Assembly (NCBI GenBank): GCA_903901045.1
Contig: CAIUPP010000023.1
Coordinates: forward strand, 1 to 64,000
DNA: 64,000 nucleotides
Direction: 5' to 3'
DNA from: an uncultured Planctomycetota bacterium
GTDB lineage: Bacteria; Planctomycetota; Brocadiia; CAIUPP01
Position 1 is the stretch's first letter. The number at the start of each line of letters is the position of its first letter. The position numbers and the translations under genes were made by a program. Positions 43,125 through 52,096 of this stretch are shown here, one piece after another. The notes under the pieces are model-generated. The model was not told the DNA's origin. It saw nothing but the letters and a program-made list of their open reading frames with translations, and did no database searches.

Positions 43125-45185
43125 CTATCCGCCGCCCACGCCTATCAACCGCCCCCCCTGGTAGATCAGCAGGCACAGCACCCAGGCCAGCCCGGTGCTG
43201 TAGAGCACCTGGAAGAAGGCCCAGCCCCAGGAGCCGGATTCGCGGCCGATGGCGGCGACTGTCGCCAGGCAGGGGACGTACACCAGGACGAAGACCATCA
43301 TCACGAGGGCGGTGAGCGGGGTGAAGGCCTCCCGCGTGCGCAGGGCGGCGCCGAGCGCCGCGGGGTCGTTGTCCTCCGCGCGCATGCTGTAGAAGGTGCT
43401 CATGGAACTGACCACCAGTTCCTTGGCACCCATGCCGACGACCAGCGAAGTAGCCACCTTCCAGTCCCCCAGGCCGATCGGACGCAGCAGCGGCGCAATC
43501 GCCTTTCCCACATCAGCGGCATAACTCCCCTCCAGCGTCGAGGTGTCGCGCTCGGCGCGGCTCATCTGCGCGGCCCCCGGCGGCGTGGGGAAGCTGCACA
43601 GCAGCCAGATGACCAGCGACGCGGCGAGCACGACGGTGCCGATTTTGCGCAGGAAGAGCCATCCGCGCGCCCAGGTGTGGATGAGCAGCCCCTTGACCGT
43701 GGGGACGCGGTACGGTGGGAGCTCCATGACGAAGGGGACGGTGGGCCCCGGGACGACCCAGCGGCGGAAGAGCTTGGCCAGCCCGACCGCCAGGAGCGCG
43801 CCCAGCACGTACACGGCGAAGATCACGCGCCCGCGCATGGCAGGGGCGAAGAACGCGCCGGCCAGCAGGGTGTACACCGGAAGCCGCGCGCTGCAACTCA
43901 TCAGCGGAACCACGAGCATGGTGGCGATGCGGTCGCGCCGGTCCTCGAGGACGCGCGTGGCCATGATCCCCGGCACGGAGCAGCCCAGCCCCAGGAGCAT
44001 GGGGATGAAGCTCTTGCCGTGCAGCCCGATGCGGTGCATGACGTGGTCCATGACGAAGGCGGCGCGCGCCATGCAGCCGCTGTCCTCCAGCGCGGCGATG
44101 AAGAGGAAGAGCAGGAGGATGTTCGGCAGGAAGGTCAGCACTCCACCCACCCCCGCGATGACGCCATCCACCAGCACGGAGTGCAGCATCCCCGGCAGCA
44201 CCGCGGGGCTGAGAAGGGCCTGAAGCCGGCTGATAAGCCACGCGACCAGGTCGGCGGCGGGGCCGCCCACGCCGAAGGTGAACTGGAAGACCAGATACAT
44301 GACCAGCAGGAAGAGCGGTATCCCCAGAAGCGGGTGCGTGACCACCGAGTCGACCCGGTCGGAGACGGTGTGGCGGAACTCGACGGTGTTGCTGACGCAC
44401 TCCTGGCAAGCGCCGCTGATGAAGCCGTAGCGCTGCTCGGCGATCACCATCTCCGGCTGTTCGCCGAAGATTTTCTCCAAGTGCGCGCGGCTCGCGTCCG
44501 CCGCGGCCAGCACTTCAGCGGATTGGCGTTCGCGCAGCTCCGGGTCGTTCTCGATGAGCTTCAGCGCGGTCCAGCGCGCGCTGACGCGAATCCCCGCCTC
44601 GCGCGTGGTTTCCAGCCCTGAGGCCAGGCGCGCGATCTCCTCTTCGACTTCGTTGCCGTAATGCATGGAGACCGGCCTGCGCTTCTCGCGCGCGGCGGCC
44701 AGCACGGCGTCCAGAAGCTCCGCCACCCCCTCGCCGCGGCTGCCGACGGTCTCGACGATCGGAATGCCCAGCAGTCGCGACAGCCGGGGCAAGTCCACCT
44801 TCTCGCCGCGCGCGCGGACGATGTCGCTCATGTTGAAGGCCAGCACGATCGGCAGGCCCAGTTCCATGAGCTGTGTGGTCAGGTAGAGGTTCCGCTCGAG
44901 GCTGGAGGCGTCGAGGATGTTCACCACGAGGTCGGGGGCTTCGTCGATCAGCGCGGCGCGCGCGATCCGCTCTTCGAGCGACCAGGAGGTGAGGCTGTAG
45001 GTCCCGGGCAGGTCGACGACGCGCAGCGCCACCCCCCGGTGCAGGCAATCGCCGCTCTTCTTTTCGACGGTGACGCCGGGATAGTTGCCGACGTGCTGGT
45101 GGGCGCCGGTGAGGGCGTTGAACAGCGTGCTTTTCCCGCAGTTGGGGTTGCCGGCGAGGGCGATGGTGAAACGTTCCTGAGGCAT
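43125..45185 (-). CDS. feoB: Ferrous iron transport protein B
   Basis: 686 residues. N-terminal G-domain with AGNPNCGKST (G1), DLPGTYSLTS (G3) and AFNMSD (G4), then a membrane domain with repeated helices and Gate motifs (GLGCSVPGIMATRVLEDRRD, SCSARLPVYTLLAGAFF). Inner-membrane Fe(II) importer. ATG 45185 shares one base with the feoA stop (TGATG). It is the last gene of the dtxR-feoA-feoB operon. Confidence 0.96.
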   Translation of the reverse strand: MPQERFTIALAGNPNCGKSTLFNALTGAHQHVGNYPGVTVEKKSGDCLHRGVALRVVDLPGTYSLTSWSLEERIARAALIDEAPDLVVNILDASSLERNLYLTTQLMELGLPIVLAFNMSDIVRARGEKVDLPRLSRLLGIPIVETVGSRGEGVAELLDAVLAAAREKRRPVSMHYGNEVEEEIARLASGLETTREAGIRVSARWTALKLIENDPELRERQSAEVLAAADASRAHLEKIFGEQPEMVIAEQRYGFISGACQECVSNTVEFRHTVSDRVDSVVTHPLLGIPLFLLVMYLVFQFTFGVGGPAADLVAWLISRLQALLSPAVLPGMLHSVLVDGVIAGVGGVLTFLPNILLLFLFIAALEDSGCMARAAFVMDHVMHRIGLHGKSFIPMLLGLGCSVPGIMATRVLEDRRDRIATMLVVPLMSCSARLPVYTLLAGAFFAPAMRGRVIFAVYVLGALLAVGLAKLFRRWVVPGPTVPFVMELPPYRVPTVKGLLIHTWARGWLFLRKIGTVVLAASLVIWLLCSFPTPPGAAQMSRAERDTSTLEGSYAADVGKAIAPLLRPIGLGDWKVATSLVVGMGAKELVVSSMSTFYSMRAEDNDPAALGAALRTREAFTPLTALVMMVFVLVYVPCLATVAAIGRESGSWGWAFFQVLYSTGLAWVLCLLIYQGGRLIGVGGG

Positions 45186-45481
45186 CAGGATTTGGCCGCC
45201 TGCCGGGGCGCGAGATGCTGGCAGACGCGGATTGCTCGCGCGACGACGCGCCCGACGGCGATGCGGCTCTGGCGCACCGCCAGCAGCGCGGGGCCGCCGC
45301 CGCCATTTTGCAGGATGCCGATGGAGACGCCCGGCGAAAGGCCCATTGCCGCAAGCCGGAGGCGCAGGGCATGCCCCCCTTCAACGCGCAGGAGGCGCAC
45401 GCGCGCCCCCTGCGGGGCGTCGGACAGCGAGATGCCCCCCTCCCCGCTCAGGTCGACTTCAGGGCGCGATTCCTTATTCAT
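45185..45481 (-). CDS. feoA: Ferrous iron transport protein A
   Basis: 98 residues from ATG 45481 (the frame is open further but homology starts here). SH3-like FeoA fold: SLSDAPQGARVRLLRVEGG, RLRLAAMGLSPGVSIGIL and GGPALLAVRQSRIAVG. Acts with FeoB in Fe(II) uptake. GGAAGGAATAG lies upstream, and the repressor gene ends seven bases before the ATG. Confidence 0.92.
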   Translation of the reverse strand: MNKESRPEVDLSGEGGISLSDAPQGARVRLLRVEGGHALRLRLAAMGLSPGVSIGILQNGGGGPALLAVRQSRIAVGRVVARAIRVCQHLAPRQAAKS

Positions 45482-45488
45482 GACGGCT

Positions 45489-45872
45489 CTATTCCTTCCG
45501 CGATTCCAGAAATTCCACCAGCCGGTTGAGCACTTGCGGTTCGATCGCGTGCTCGACGTGGCAGGCGTTCCGGTCCGCGGTCTTCGGGTCCAGTCCCAGC
45601 ACTCGGGTGAAGAACTCGGTGAGGGTTTCATGCCTGCGCACGAGGTCGCGCGCCACGCGATGGCCGCGCTCGGTGAGCGTGATCAGGCTGTAGGGATTGT
45701 AGTTGACCAGTTTGCGCTCGCTGAGGACCTTGAGCGCGCCGTTGACGGAGGGCATCTGAACATTCATCCGGTCGGCGATCTGCTTGACCCGCGCCACGCG
45801 CTGCTGCTCGACGAGATGGTAGATCACCTCCAGGTAATCCCCCAGGCTCTCGGACAGGACGGTCGATTCCAT
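45489..45872 (-). CDS. DtxR/MntR-family metal-dependent repressor
   Basis: 127 residues: N-terminal winged helix (LEVIYHLVEQQRVARVKQIA...VNGALKVLSERKLVNY) and the dimerisation/metal domain (RGHRVARDLVRRHETLTEFF, NACHVEHAIEP). It lacks the third SH3-like domain, as in MntR-type members. First gene of the operon; an intact DtxR-type operator overlaps its promoter, implying autorepression with feoA and feoB when metal is plentiful. Whether it senses iron or manganese is not certain, but the feo linkage favours iron. AAGGAG before ATG. Confidence 0.92.
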   Translation of the reverse strand: MESTVLSESLGDYLEVIYHLVEQQRVARVKQIADRMNVQMPSVNGALKVLSERKLVNYNPYSLITLTERGHRVARDLVRRHETLTEFFTRVLGLDPKTADRNACHVEHAIEPQVLNRLVEFLESRKE

Positions 45873-45886
45873 GGCGTCTCCTTTTG

Positions 45887-45900
45887 TTAGGCTAGCCTAA
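45887..45900. promoter_or_regulatory. DtxR-type operator TTAGGCTAGCCTAA
   Basis: Perfect 14-base palindrome matching the core of the DtxR/IdeR/MntR box. It begins at the downstream edge of the -10 and covers the transcription start. A further half-site GTTAGGCGACCC lies in the promoter spacer, so two repressor dimers may bind. Confidence 0.85.
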
Positions 45901-45928
45901 TTATAAAAGGGTCGCCTAACTCTGTCAA
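45900..45928 (-). promoter_or_regulatory. Consensus sigma-70 promoter of dtxR-feoAB
   Basis: Minus strand TTGACA (45928-45923), exactly 17 bases, TATAAT (45905-45900): a full consensus promoter directly joined to the operator. Confidence 0.9.
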
Positions 45929-46048
45929 ATCACCCCTCACCCCCGAGAGGCGCTGCGCATCCAAGCTTAAGCCGCGCATACCCAGCGTCCGAAAGGAGTT
46001 GCGGCTTGAGGCCCTCAGAAAATTCCTGCAGTAATTTTCAGCCGCTCC

Positions 46049-46078
46049 TTGACACGGCTGGCAAAGCGGGACTATGAT
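46049..46078 (+). promoter_or_regulatory. Sigma-70-type promoter of the tat genes
   Basis: TTGACA (46049-46054), 18 bases, TATGAT (46073-46078), 52 bases before the first tatA ATG. A small stem GAAAATT/AATTTTC (46018-46039) lies just upstream. Confidence 0.6.
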
Positions 46079-46129
46079 CGAAGTTAGAGAGATCAGACGT
46101 TTCACCCGGATTTGTTTGGGGAGAGAAAC

Positions 46130-46336
46130 ATGGGTTCTTTGGGCTTGCCTGAGCTGATAGTAATCTTCGTCGTCCTCTTGCTCCTCTTCGGCGCGAATCG
46201 AATCCCGCAGCTTGCCCGGTCGCTCGGCAAGAGCGTGGGAGAGTTCAAGCGCGGCCTGGCGGACCAGCCGGACGCCGATGCCAAGAAGGCCGAGGAAGCG
46301 AAGAAGGGCGAAGAAGCCGGCGAAAAGAAATCCTAG
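46130..46336 (+). CDS. tatA: TatA-type twin-arginine translocase subunit 1
   Basis: 68 residues from ATG 46130 with GGGAGAG upstream (an in-frame TTG at 46112 is less likely). Membrane helix LGLPELIVIFVVLLLLFGANRIP, the hinge and amphipathic helix with LARSLGKSVGEFKRG, and a Lys/Glu tail. Forms the pore-like assembly of the Tat pathway. A second tatA-like gene follows; no tatC is present here. Confidence 0.9.
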   Translation: MGSLGLPELIVIFVVLLLLFGANRIPQLARSLGKSVGEFKRGLADQPDADAKKAEEAKKGEEAGEKKS

Positions 46337-46386
46337 AAGAGCTGATGCCGCAGCGAAGTCGCCCGAATCCTTGACGGAGTGGCCGC

Positions 46387-46701
46387 ATGAATCTGGGTTT
46401 GCCTGAAATACTCGTCATCCTCCTGGTCATCATGCTTCTCTTTGGCCCCAAGAAACTGCCGGAGCTGAGCCGGGCGGTGGGCCGGAGCATGGGGGAATTC
46501 AAGCGGGCGATGAGCGATATGCAGGAGCAGATCGAGACGGCGTCGAACGCGGCGCAGGAGGAGAAGCCGGCCGACGCGCAGACGAAAGAGGAGAGCCCCG
46601 CTGTGGAGGAAACGGCCGCCGCTCCGGCTCAAGCGGAGGAACCGGCTCAGGCGGAGCAGCCCGCCGGGCCTGAAGAGCCGCCCCCCACTCAACCCACGTA
46701 G
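46387..46701 (+). CDS. TatA/TatB-type twin-arginine translocase subunit 2
   Basis: 104 residues. Same architecture as its neighbour: MNLGLPEILVILLVIMLLFG, FGPKKLPELSRAVGRSMGEF and a long Glu/Ala/Pro-rich acidic tail. The longer tail could suit a TatB-like role, but family motifs alone do not separate TatA from TatB. It follows the first gene by 50 bases and is likely co-transcribed. Confidence 0.88.
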   Translation: MNLGLPEILVILLVIMLLFGPKKLPELSRAVGRSMGEFKRAMSDMQEQIETASNAAQEEKPADAQTKEESPAVEETAAAPAQAEEPAQAEQPAGPEEPPPTQPT

Positions 46702-46758
46702 GACGGCGCAGGGAACGATTTCATCCGGGCGTCGCAGAGTCCCCTCTGCGGCGCTCGT

Positions 46759-47442
46759 TCATTTTGTGGCATCGGCAGAGGGCGCAGTCGCCGCCGGAGC
46801 GGTCGGCGCAACGCCGTTGCTGCGTCCCTGCACCTCAGCCGATTCGATGCCCGTGGGACGATAATCGGCATCCTGCGTCAGCAGAATCTGATCCACCCCC
46901 GAGCCGTCCTCGCGGTTGCCCAGCACCAGCAGATGGTCCCCCGCCGTCAGTTTCCGCAGCGGCTTCTGCAACTTCACCCAGTGCCAGGTCTTGAAGACGG
47001 AATCTTCCACCGTGCCCAGCGCTTCGCCATCGAGGGACAGATTCATCGAGTTCCCGCAGCCGCAGCACCAGTTGGCGCGCAGCCAGAGGGAGTAATCGCC
47101 GGGTTCCGTGACGTGGAGCTTGTACGTCACATCGCCGCCGATGCTGATCTCCTCATGGTTCGGCCCCTCCGGCGCGATCACGTACTTGCCTCCCGAGGCG
47201 TCCTTGTCCTCCTTCAGCACGACGGGCGCGTGGATCGCTCCGCTTTCGGCTTCGATGAGGATGCTCGGGCGGATGTCGCGCGCGATGCTGATGAGCCCCC
47301 CCTTCTTCGGGGTGGCCGTTGCGGCGTCCGAAGCGGCGGTCAGGGTGGTGGTGGGCGTGGCGGGAGCGGCGGGGCCGCCGGACGGCCCGCAACCGGCCAG
47401 CGCCAGCGCGCCCGCTGCGGCGAAAAGGATGAGCTTGTTCAC
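46759..47442 (-). CDS. Lipoprotein with CBM6/malectin-like beta domain
   Basis: 227 residues from GTG 47442 (GGAGG seven bases upstream). Lipobox LALAGC with Cys 18, a Thr/Ala-rich spacer, then a beta domain from about 66 (ILIEAESGAIHAP, DVTYKLHVTEPGDYSLWLRANW, TWHWVKLQKPLRKLTAGDH, ending GVDQILLTQDADYRPTG) typical of carbohydrate-binding family 6-like folds. An unusual CCGCG stretch (NWCCGCGNS) sits in the domain. Surface or periplasmic glycan binding is a plausible role. Confidence 0.75.
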   Translation of the reverse strand: MNKLILFAAAGALALAGCGPSGGPAAPATPTTTLTAASDAATATPKKGGLISIARDIRPSILIEAESGAIHAPVVLKEDKDASGGKYVIAPEGPNHEEISIGGDVTYKLHVTEPGDYSLWLRANWCCGCGNSMNLSLDGEALGTVEDSVFKTWHWVKLQKPLRKLTAGDHLLVLGNREDGSGVDQILLTQDADYRPTGIESAEVQGRSNGVAPTAPAATAPSADATK

Positions 47443-47545
47443 TGCAAGACCTCCATAGAAACGGCGTATCACTTCATCTTATCGTTTGACGCATGGGAGG
47501 TCAAAACGGTTCCAGGGGGACGGGGAGAACCGGGCGAGACGTTGT

Positions 47546-49021
47546 TCATCCGCGGCCGAGCCGCGCCATCACAACCTGCTCCATCACCGCGCGCGGCGCG
47601 GGGCGGCCGGTCCACATTTCGCATTGCAGCGCCGCCTGGCGGACGAACCATTCGACGCCGCTGATGCACTGGCAGCCGGCGGCTTTGGCTTCGCGGAGCA
47701 GGCGCGTCTCGGGGGGATTATACACGGCGTCGAATACGATCATTCCCTTGCGCAGGACGGCCGCCGGGACGGGGCTCTCTTCCACATTCGGCCACATCCC
47801 CACGGAGGTGGTGTTGATGAGTATCTGCGGCCGGAGCGATCCGACGCGCTCCATCGGCGCCGCCTGCGCAGAGATTTCGCGCGCCAGGGCAACGGCCCGC
47901 TCCTGGGTGCGATTGGCGATCAGAACGTACGCGCCGCGCGCCATGAGCCCGCACGCGACCGCGCGCGCCGCGCCCCCCGCGCCGATGATGAGCGTCTCCC
48001 GGTCCTTCAGCGCCCGCGAAGGGGCGCTTCCCTCCACGCCCAGGGCGGCTTCGATGGCCCCCAGGGCGGCGGGGATGTCGGTGTTGGCGCCGCACAACCG
48101 CCCGCCGCGATTGACGACGGTGTTCATCGCTCCCGCCTGGCGCACGGTGTCGTCCACTTCATCCATCGCGGCAATGACCTCCTGCTTGTGCGGAAGGGTC
48201 ACGGAGTACCCCTGCGCGTCGAGTTCGCGGAATGCGCGCACGAACTCCGCCGGGTCCCCTTCCACCTTGAACGGCAGATAGACGGCGTTCAGTCCGAGCG
48301 CCTCGAAGGCGGCGTTCTGAATGGCGGGGCTCATGCTGTGGGCGACGGGATTGGCGATTACGCCATAGAGGGCGGTGTCCGGGCCGATCTTCTTGTAACG
48401 GTAGAGGCCGCGAAGTTCCCCGGCGGTGAGTTGCCCCGGAGCCGACTCGCGCCCCGCGGCGAGCGAGGCGAAGGTGAGGAAGTTGCCGTATTTGCGCCCA
48501 AGGATGCGGCTGGCCACCCCCAACTCCCCCATGCACAGCGCGATGGTGGGGTGCTTCGTGTGGCGCAACACGCGCAGCACGCGCAGGTTGTCCAGAATGT
48601 CGTTGGCCTTGACGGCGAACTTGGCGATATCCGCCCCGGCCTGAACGAGATGCCGGTGCACCTCCTCGACGTGGTCGGGGGTGCGGGCGAAATCATGGTG
48701 CGAGATGATCAGCCGCGTGCGGGGGCCGCGGCGGATGCGCGCAGCGGAGTCCAGTTCGACATCCACGAACTCCGCGCCGAGGTCCACCCCCTGCTGGAGC
48801 AGCGCAATGCGCGCCGATTCCTCCCCCGCGTACTCCCCTCCCTCCCGCACCGGCCGGTTGGTGACGATGACCGGGCAAGGCCGGTTGCGCAGCAGCGGTT
48901 CGAGCGGCACGCCGGGGGCGAGGTCCATGCGCAACTCAAGGATGTCCGCCAACGCCGCCGCCTGCGCCATCATGGCGGCCATGCCGGACTCAGTGCGCGC
49001 GGTAATGGGGATGCAAATCAT
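47546..49021 (-). CDS. Bifunctional 3-dehydroquinate dehydratase / shikimate dehydrogenase
   Basis: 491 residues, a fusion of type I DHQ dehydratase (1 to about 215) and shikimate dehydrogenase (about 225-491). Dehydratase residues: E29-L-R31, H109 in IISHHDF and Schiff-base Lys 134 in AKFAVK. Dehydrogenase: GVIANPVAHSMSPAIQNAAF, VTLPHKQ, GANTDIPA and dinucleotide loop GAGGAARA. Catalyses steps 3 and 4 of the shikimate pathway; the same fusion occurs in plants and some bacteria. Equivalent to aroD plus aroE. Single gene here. Confidence 0.95.
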   Translation of the reverse strand: MICIPITARTESGMAAMMAQAAALADILELRMDLAPGVPLEPLLRNRPCPVIVTNRPVREGGEYAGEESARIALLQQGVDLGAEFVDVELDSAARIRRGPRTRLIISHHDFARTPDHVEEVHRHLVQAGADIAKFAVKANDILDNLRVLRVLRHTKHPTIALCMGELGVASRILGRKYGNFLTFASLAAGRESAPGQLTAGELRGLYRYKKIGPDTALYGVIANPVAHSMSPAIQNAAFEALGLNAVYLPFKVEGDPAEFVRAFRELDAQGYSVTLPHKQEVIAAMDEVDDTVRQAGAMNTVVNRGGRLCGANTDIPAALGAIEAALGVEGSAPSRALKDRETLIIGAGGAARAVACGLMARGAYVLIANRTQERAVALAREISAQAAPMERVGSLRPQILINTTSVGMWPNVEESPVPAAVLRKGMIVFDAVYNPPETRLLREAKAAGCQCISGVEWFVRQAALQCEMWTGRPAPRAVMEQVVMARLGRG

Positions 49022-49180
49022 GGATCACCGTTGGTTTCGTGTTTTCCCGGCCGCCAAGGATCATATCCCATCCGCTTCGCCGGTACAACCCGCGGCGGGT
49101 GGCGCGGCGCAAGCGCGCGTCGTATAATGCCGTCGCCTCATTGAAACGGCTTCTCCTTCGCTCTTCTTCGTGGGAGTCCG

Positions 49181-51133
49181 GTGCGAATGACGCGGCCCGC
49201 AAGAGTCCTGGGGCGACTCATGGCATCCGCCGCAATCTGCTGCCTTCTGGCGGCCGCGGTCCGCGCGGCCGTTGACCGCGACGAGGCCGTCCGCATTGCC
49301 AGGGAGATACCCGCCGTAAACGAAGCCTTGAACGGGCTCCGGGCGACGCCCCGCGCGACGCCGCCGGCGAATAGGCGCCGCGACTGGGAAATCTCATTCT
49401 TCCTCCCCGGCGACGATCAACCGGCCATCGGCCTCTCCGTGAACGCCGACACGAAGGAGACGCACGGGTTATGGTGGAATCCGGAGACTTTCCGGCTGAA
49501 CCATCGGAAGAGCGCCTCCCCATGGGATCAACTTGACTTCGCCTCGCTGCGGACGGAAGACCCGCTGGTTGTCGTGCGCGAAGTCGGGAATCAACTGCGC
49601 CTGCGACCGTACCTCGCGCGGTTCCCCGATGCGCGCCTTCACGCCGAATACGCGCCGGAAGCGAACTGCTGGGTGGTCACGGTGCATCGGCGGGGAGAGA
49701 CTCTCGGCTACGTCCTGTACGCAGAGGGACAAATCCGCAAGATCGTGCTCGAAGATTACACGCTGCCTCCGAGTCCCCCCGAGCCGACGCGCGGCGAAGA
49801 AGCAGGCCGCGCAGCCTTGCCCAGCTGCACACTGGGGCTGCTCGCGCTTCTCGTCGGCATCCTGCTGTTTGCGAATCCGCGCAAACTCCGAGGCGCCCCC
49901 GCGTGGCAATTGGCGGCGCTCCTGGCGCCTTTCATTCTCCTGCCCCCGCTCGCAGTCGACTGGATGTTCGCCGCTGCGATCTGCCTGGCCGTGGTCATCA
50001 TGGTCACCGTCGTGCGCGCCGCGAAAGAAGGCCCCTCCGTTGAAGTTGACGCCGGACTGGTGAACACGCGCGGCATGGCGCTGATTGCCGTGACGCTTTG
50101 CGTTCTGAGCTTTGCGTCCCTCGCCACCAAGCAGATTGGCGACGCGTCGAGTTGTGCGGCGATTGGCGCCCGCTACCTCCTTCAGGAGCATCATCTTCCG
50201 TACGGGTCGGATATCTCCTCGACGGGGTACATCGCCAACGACCGAAACACGTACGGGCCCCTGATCTATCTGGCGCATGTCCCGATGGAGGCCGCCCTGC
50301 CGACCACATACCAGGCGCAGGGGGTGCGGAGCGTCGTCGGCTCGCATGGATGGTCGGTCTATTTTGTCCGCATGACGCTGAGCGACGCTTCCCCGCGCTG
50401 CACCGCCTTGGCATTATGGGCGCTGCTGCTGCCGGCCGTCTTCCTTATCGGACGGCGCGCGGGTGGCATCCGCACCGCATGGGGATGCGTTTCCCTGAGC
50501 GCATTCATCCCCCTCATGGCCAACGGCACCTCGGGGCACATCGTCACATCGGCCGCGTTGCTCTGGGCCGTGGTGTTCCTGGATCGCCCGTTCCTTTGCG
50601 GCTCACTGCTGACGCTGGCCGCATTCGGGTCATTCTATCCGGCCTTTGCCGTTCCCTTGTGGATGGGGTGGCAGAGGCGGTCCGGCAAGTTCTGGCCGTT
50701 TGTCGCCGGAGTGGCGGTGACCGGCGTTGTGATGACCGGCCTCATGTTCCTTCTGAGTCCGCAGCAGGACGTTGCGGGCGCGCTGAACGCATTCGTGCGC
50801 GATACCGTCCTCGTTCAGGAAGGCGCCTCGGGATTTGCGGCGTCGAAGGTAACCTTCTGGGGACAGCATCCGGCGTTGCGCCTCTGGATCCAACACCCGC
50901 TGATCGTTCTCTACCTTCTGGGATGCGTTGCAGCAGCTTTCCTTCCGCGCATTCGCGACCCCAGGGGATTGCTCGCGTTGACCGTCATCCTCTTCGCAGG
51001 CACCGCATTCTGGAAATCCATGGGCCCCCTTTACGTCGATTGGTATTTCTTCCTGGCCCTGTTCGTCTTCTGCTGGCCGCGGGGCGCAACGGCCGGGCCG
51101 AATGAAAGGCTCGCGTCCGCTGCCCCGTTATGA
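49181..51133 (+). CDS. Large polytopic membrane protein with N-terminal extracytoplasmic domain
   Basis: About 650 residues. N-terminal signal/anchor (GRLMASAAICCLLAAAVRAA), a roughly 190-residue soluble part, then about ten membrane helices with GT-C-like loops (YGPLIYLAHVPMEAALP and GQHPALRLWIQHPL). It resembles GT-C mannosyltransferases or DUF2029-like proteins but the catalytic motif is not clear. Start uncertain: GTG at 49181 or ATG at 49187, both after GGGAG. It reads divergently from aroDE and is followed closely by the next unknown gene. Confidence 0.7.
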   Translation: MRMTRPARVLGRLMASAAICCLLAAAVRAAVDRDEAVRIAREIPAVNEALNGLRATPRATPPANRRRDWEISFFLPGDDQPAIGLSVNADTKETHGLWWNPETFRLNHRKSASPWDQLDFASLRTEDPLVVVREVGNQLRLRPYLARFPDARLHAEYAPEANCWVVTVHRRGETLGYVLYAEGQIRKIVLEDYTLPPSPPEPTRGEEAGRAALPSCTLGLLALLVGILLFANPRKLRGAPAWQLAALLAPFILLPPLAVDWMFAAAICLAVVIMVTVVRAAKEGPSVEVDAGLVNTRGMALIAVTLCVLSFASLATKQIGDASSCAAIGARYLLQEHHLPYGSDISSTGYIANDRNTYGPLIYLAHVPMEAALPTTYQAQGVRSVVGSHGWSVYFVRMTLSDASPRCTALALWALLLPAVFLIGRRAGGIRTAWGCVSLSAFIPLMANGTSGHIVTSAALLWAVVFLDRPFLCGSLLTLAAFGSFYPAFAVPLWMGWQRRSGKFWPFVAGVAVTGVVMTGLMFLLSPQQDVAGALNAFVRDTVLVQEGASGFAASKVTFWGQHPALRLWIQHPLIVLYLLGCVAAAFLPRIRDPRGLLALTVILFAGTAFWKSMGPLYVDWYFFLALFVFCWPRGATAGPNERLASAAPL

Positions 51134-51160
51134 CCTGTTCGATTGGGAGGAGCCGAGACC

Positions 51161-52030
51161 GTGCTGATTCCGCGCTATTGGGCCAGACAGACCGCTACAA
51201 CCCCCGGGCCCCGAGGAAAGGATATCACCGTGACCTGCTTCGGTTGGTCCGCCGTCAGCGAGGCCGAGGCGCAGCAGCAGGGATTGGAGCGCGCCACGCG
51301 CCATGCGGAGCGCCTGGCCGCGGGCGAGGCGCTTGAGGGCGGCTACTCCTATTCTTCCAACCCCTTGCGCGAAGAAACGCTGAAGGAATTCCCCTCGGTG
51401 GATGGGACCCCCTTTGCCGTCGTCACGCGCAACGGCTACGGCTGCCTCGTGCTGAACACGGCGCGGGTGATGTTCGTGGACGTGGACCTTCCCCCGAAGA
51501 CCGCCAGCGAGGCGCTCGGCAGATTCTTCAAGAGCCTTCTCGGCAAGCACGACCCCTACCCGCGCGGGAAGGGCGAGGCATCGCGCCTGGCCCTGGTGCA
51601 GAAGGCGCTTCGCGCGGACGCCTCACTGGGGATCCGCGTCTATCAAACCGCCTCCGGTCTGCGCTACCTCATCACAAGCCATCTTGCCGACCCGGAGTCG
51701 GACGCCGCGCAGAAGGAAATGATTGCGCTGGCGGTCGATCCCGCCTACCTCAAGCTCTGCAAGGTGCAGAAGAGTTTTCGCGCGCGGCTGTCTCCCAAGC
51801 CATGGCGCGTCGGCGTGCCCCGTCCGCCTCACCGCTGGCCATTTGCCAACGCAGGCGAGGAGCAGGCGTTTCAGAATTGGCAGGCGAAGTACCTGAAGGG
51901 ATGCGAGGGGAAAGCGGTCTGCCTATTGCTCAAGGAATACGGCACTCCCGTGCCGGCGCCGGAAATCGCGCAGGTGATCTCGTTTCACGACAAGATGACT
52001 GGGGCGCTGGGACTATTGCCTCTGGCGTGA
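51161..52030 (+). CDS. Conserved protein of unknown function (FVDVDLP / TASGLRYL)
   Basis: 289 residues from GTG 51161 with GGGAGGAG eight bases upstream. Conserved-looking blocks: LIPRYWARQT, CFGWSAVSEAEAQQQG, TRNGYGCLVLNTARVMFVD, VDLPPKT, RVYQTASGLRYLITSHL and the C-terminal FRARLSPKPWRVG. This belongs to an uncharacterised family. The DxD (FVDVD) followed by a T-x-x-G-x-R block superficially recalls archaeo-eukaryotic primase-type active sites; that is speculation. It is 27 bases after the membrane protein gene and may share its transcript. Confidence 0.7.
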   Translation: MLIPRYWARQTATTPGPRGKDITVTCFGWSAVSEAEAQQQGLERATRHAERLAAGEALEGGYSYSSNPLREETLKEFPSVDGTPFAVVTRNGYGCLVLNTARVMFVDVDLPPKTASEALGRFFKSLLGKHDPYPRGKGEASRLALVQKALRADASLGIRVYQTASGLRYLITSHLADPESDAAQKEMIALAVDPAYLKLCKVQKSFRARLSPKPWRVGVPRPPHRWPFANAGEEQAFQNWQAKYLKGCEGKAVCLLLKEYGTPVPAPEIAQVISFHDKMTGALGLLPLA

Positions 52031-52044
52031 GGCGAAGGGAAAGC

Positions 52045-52079
52045 AAAAGGGCCGGAGAAGCGCATTGCTCCCCCGGCCC
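52045..52079 (-). terminator. Terminator of leuA (minus strand)
   Basis: Stem GGGCCGG(GGGAG)/(CTC)CGGCCC at 52079-52049 followed on the minus strand by TTTTGCTTT. It also sits just after the stop of the plus-strand gene, but that side has no T run. Confidence 0.75.
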
Positions 52080-52096
52080 GTGATCAACCAACTAGC

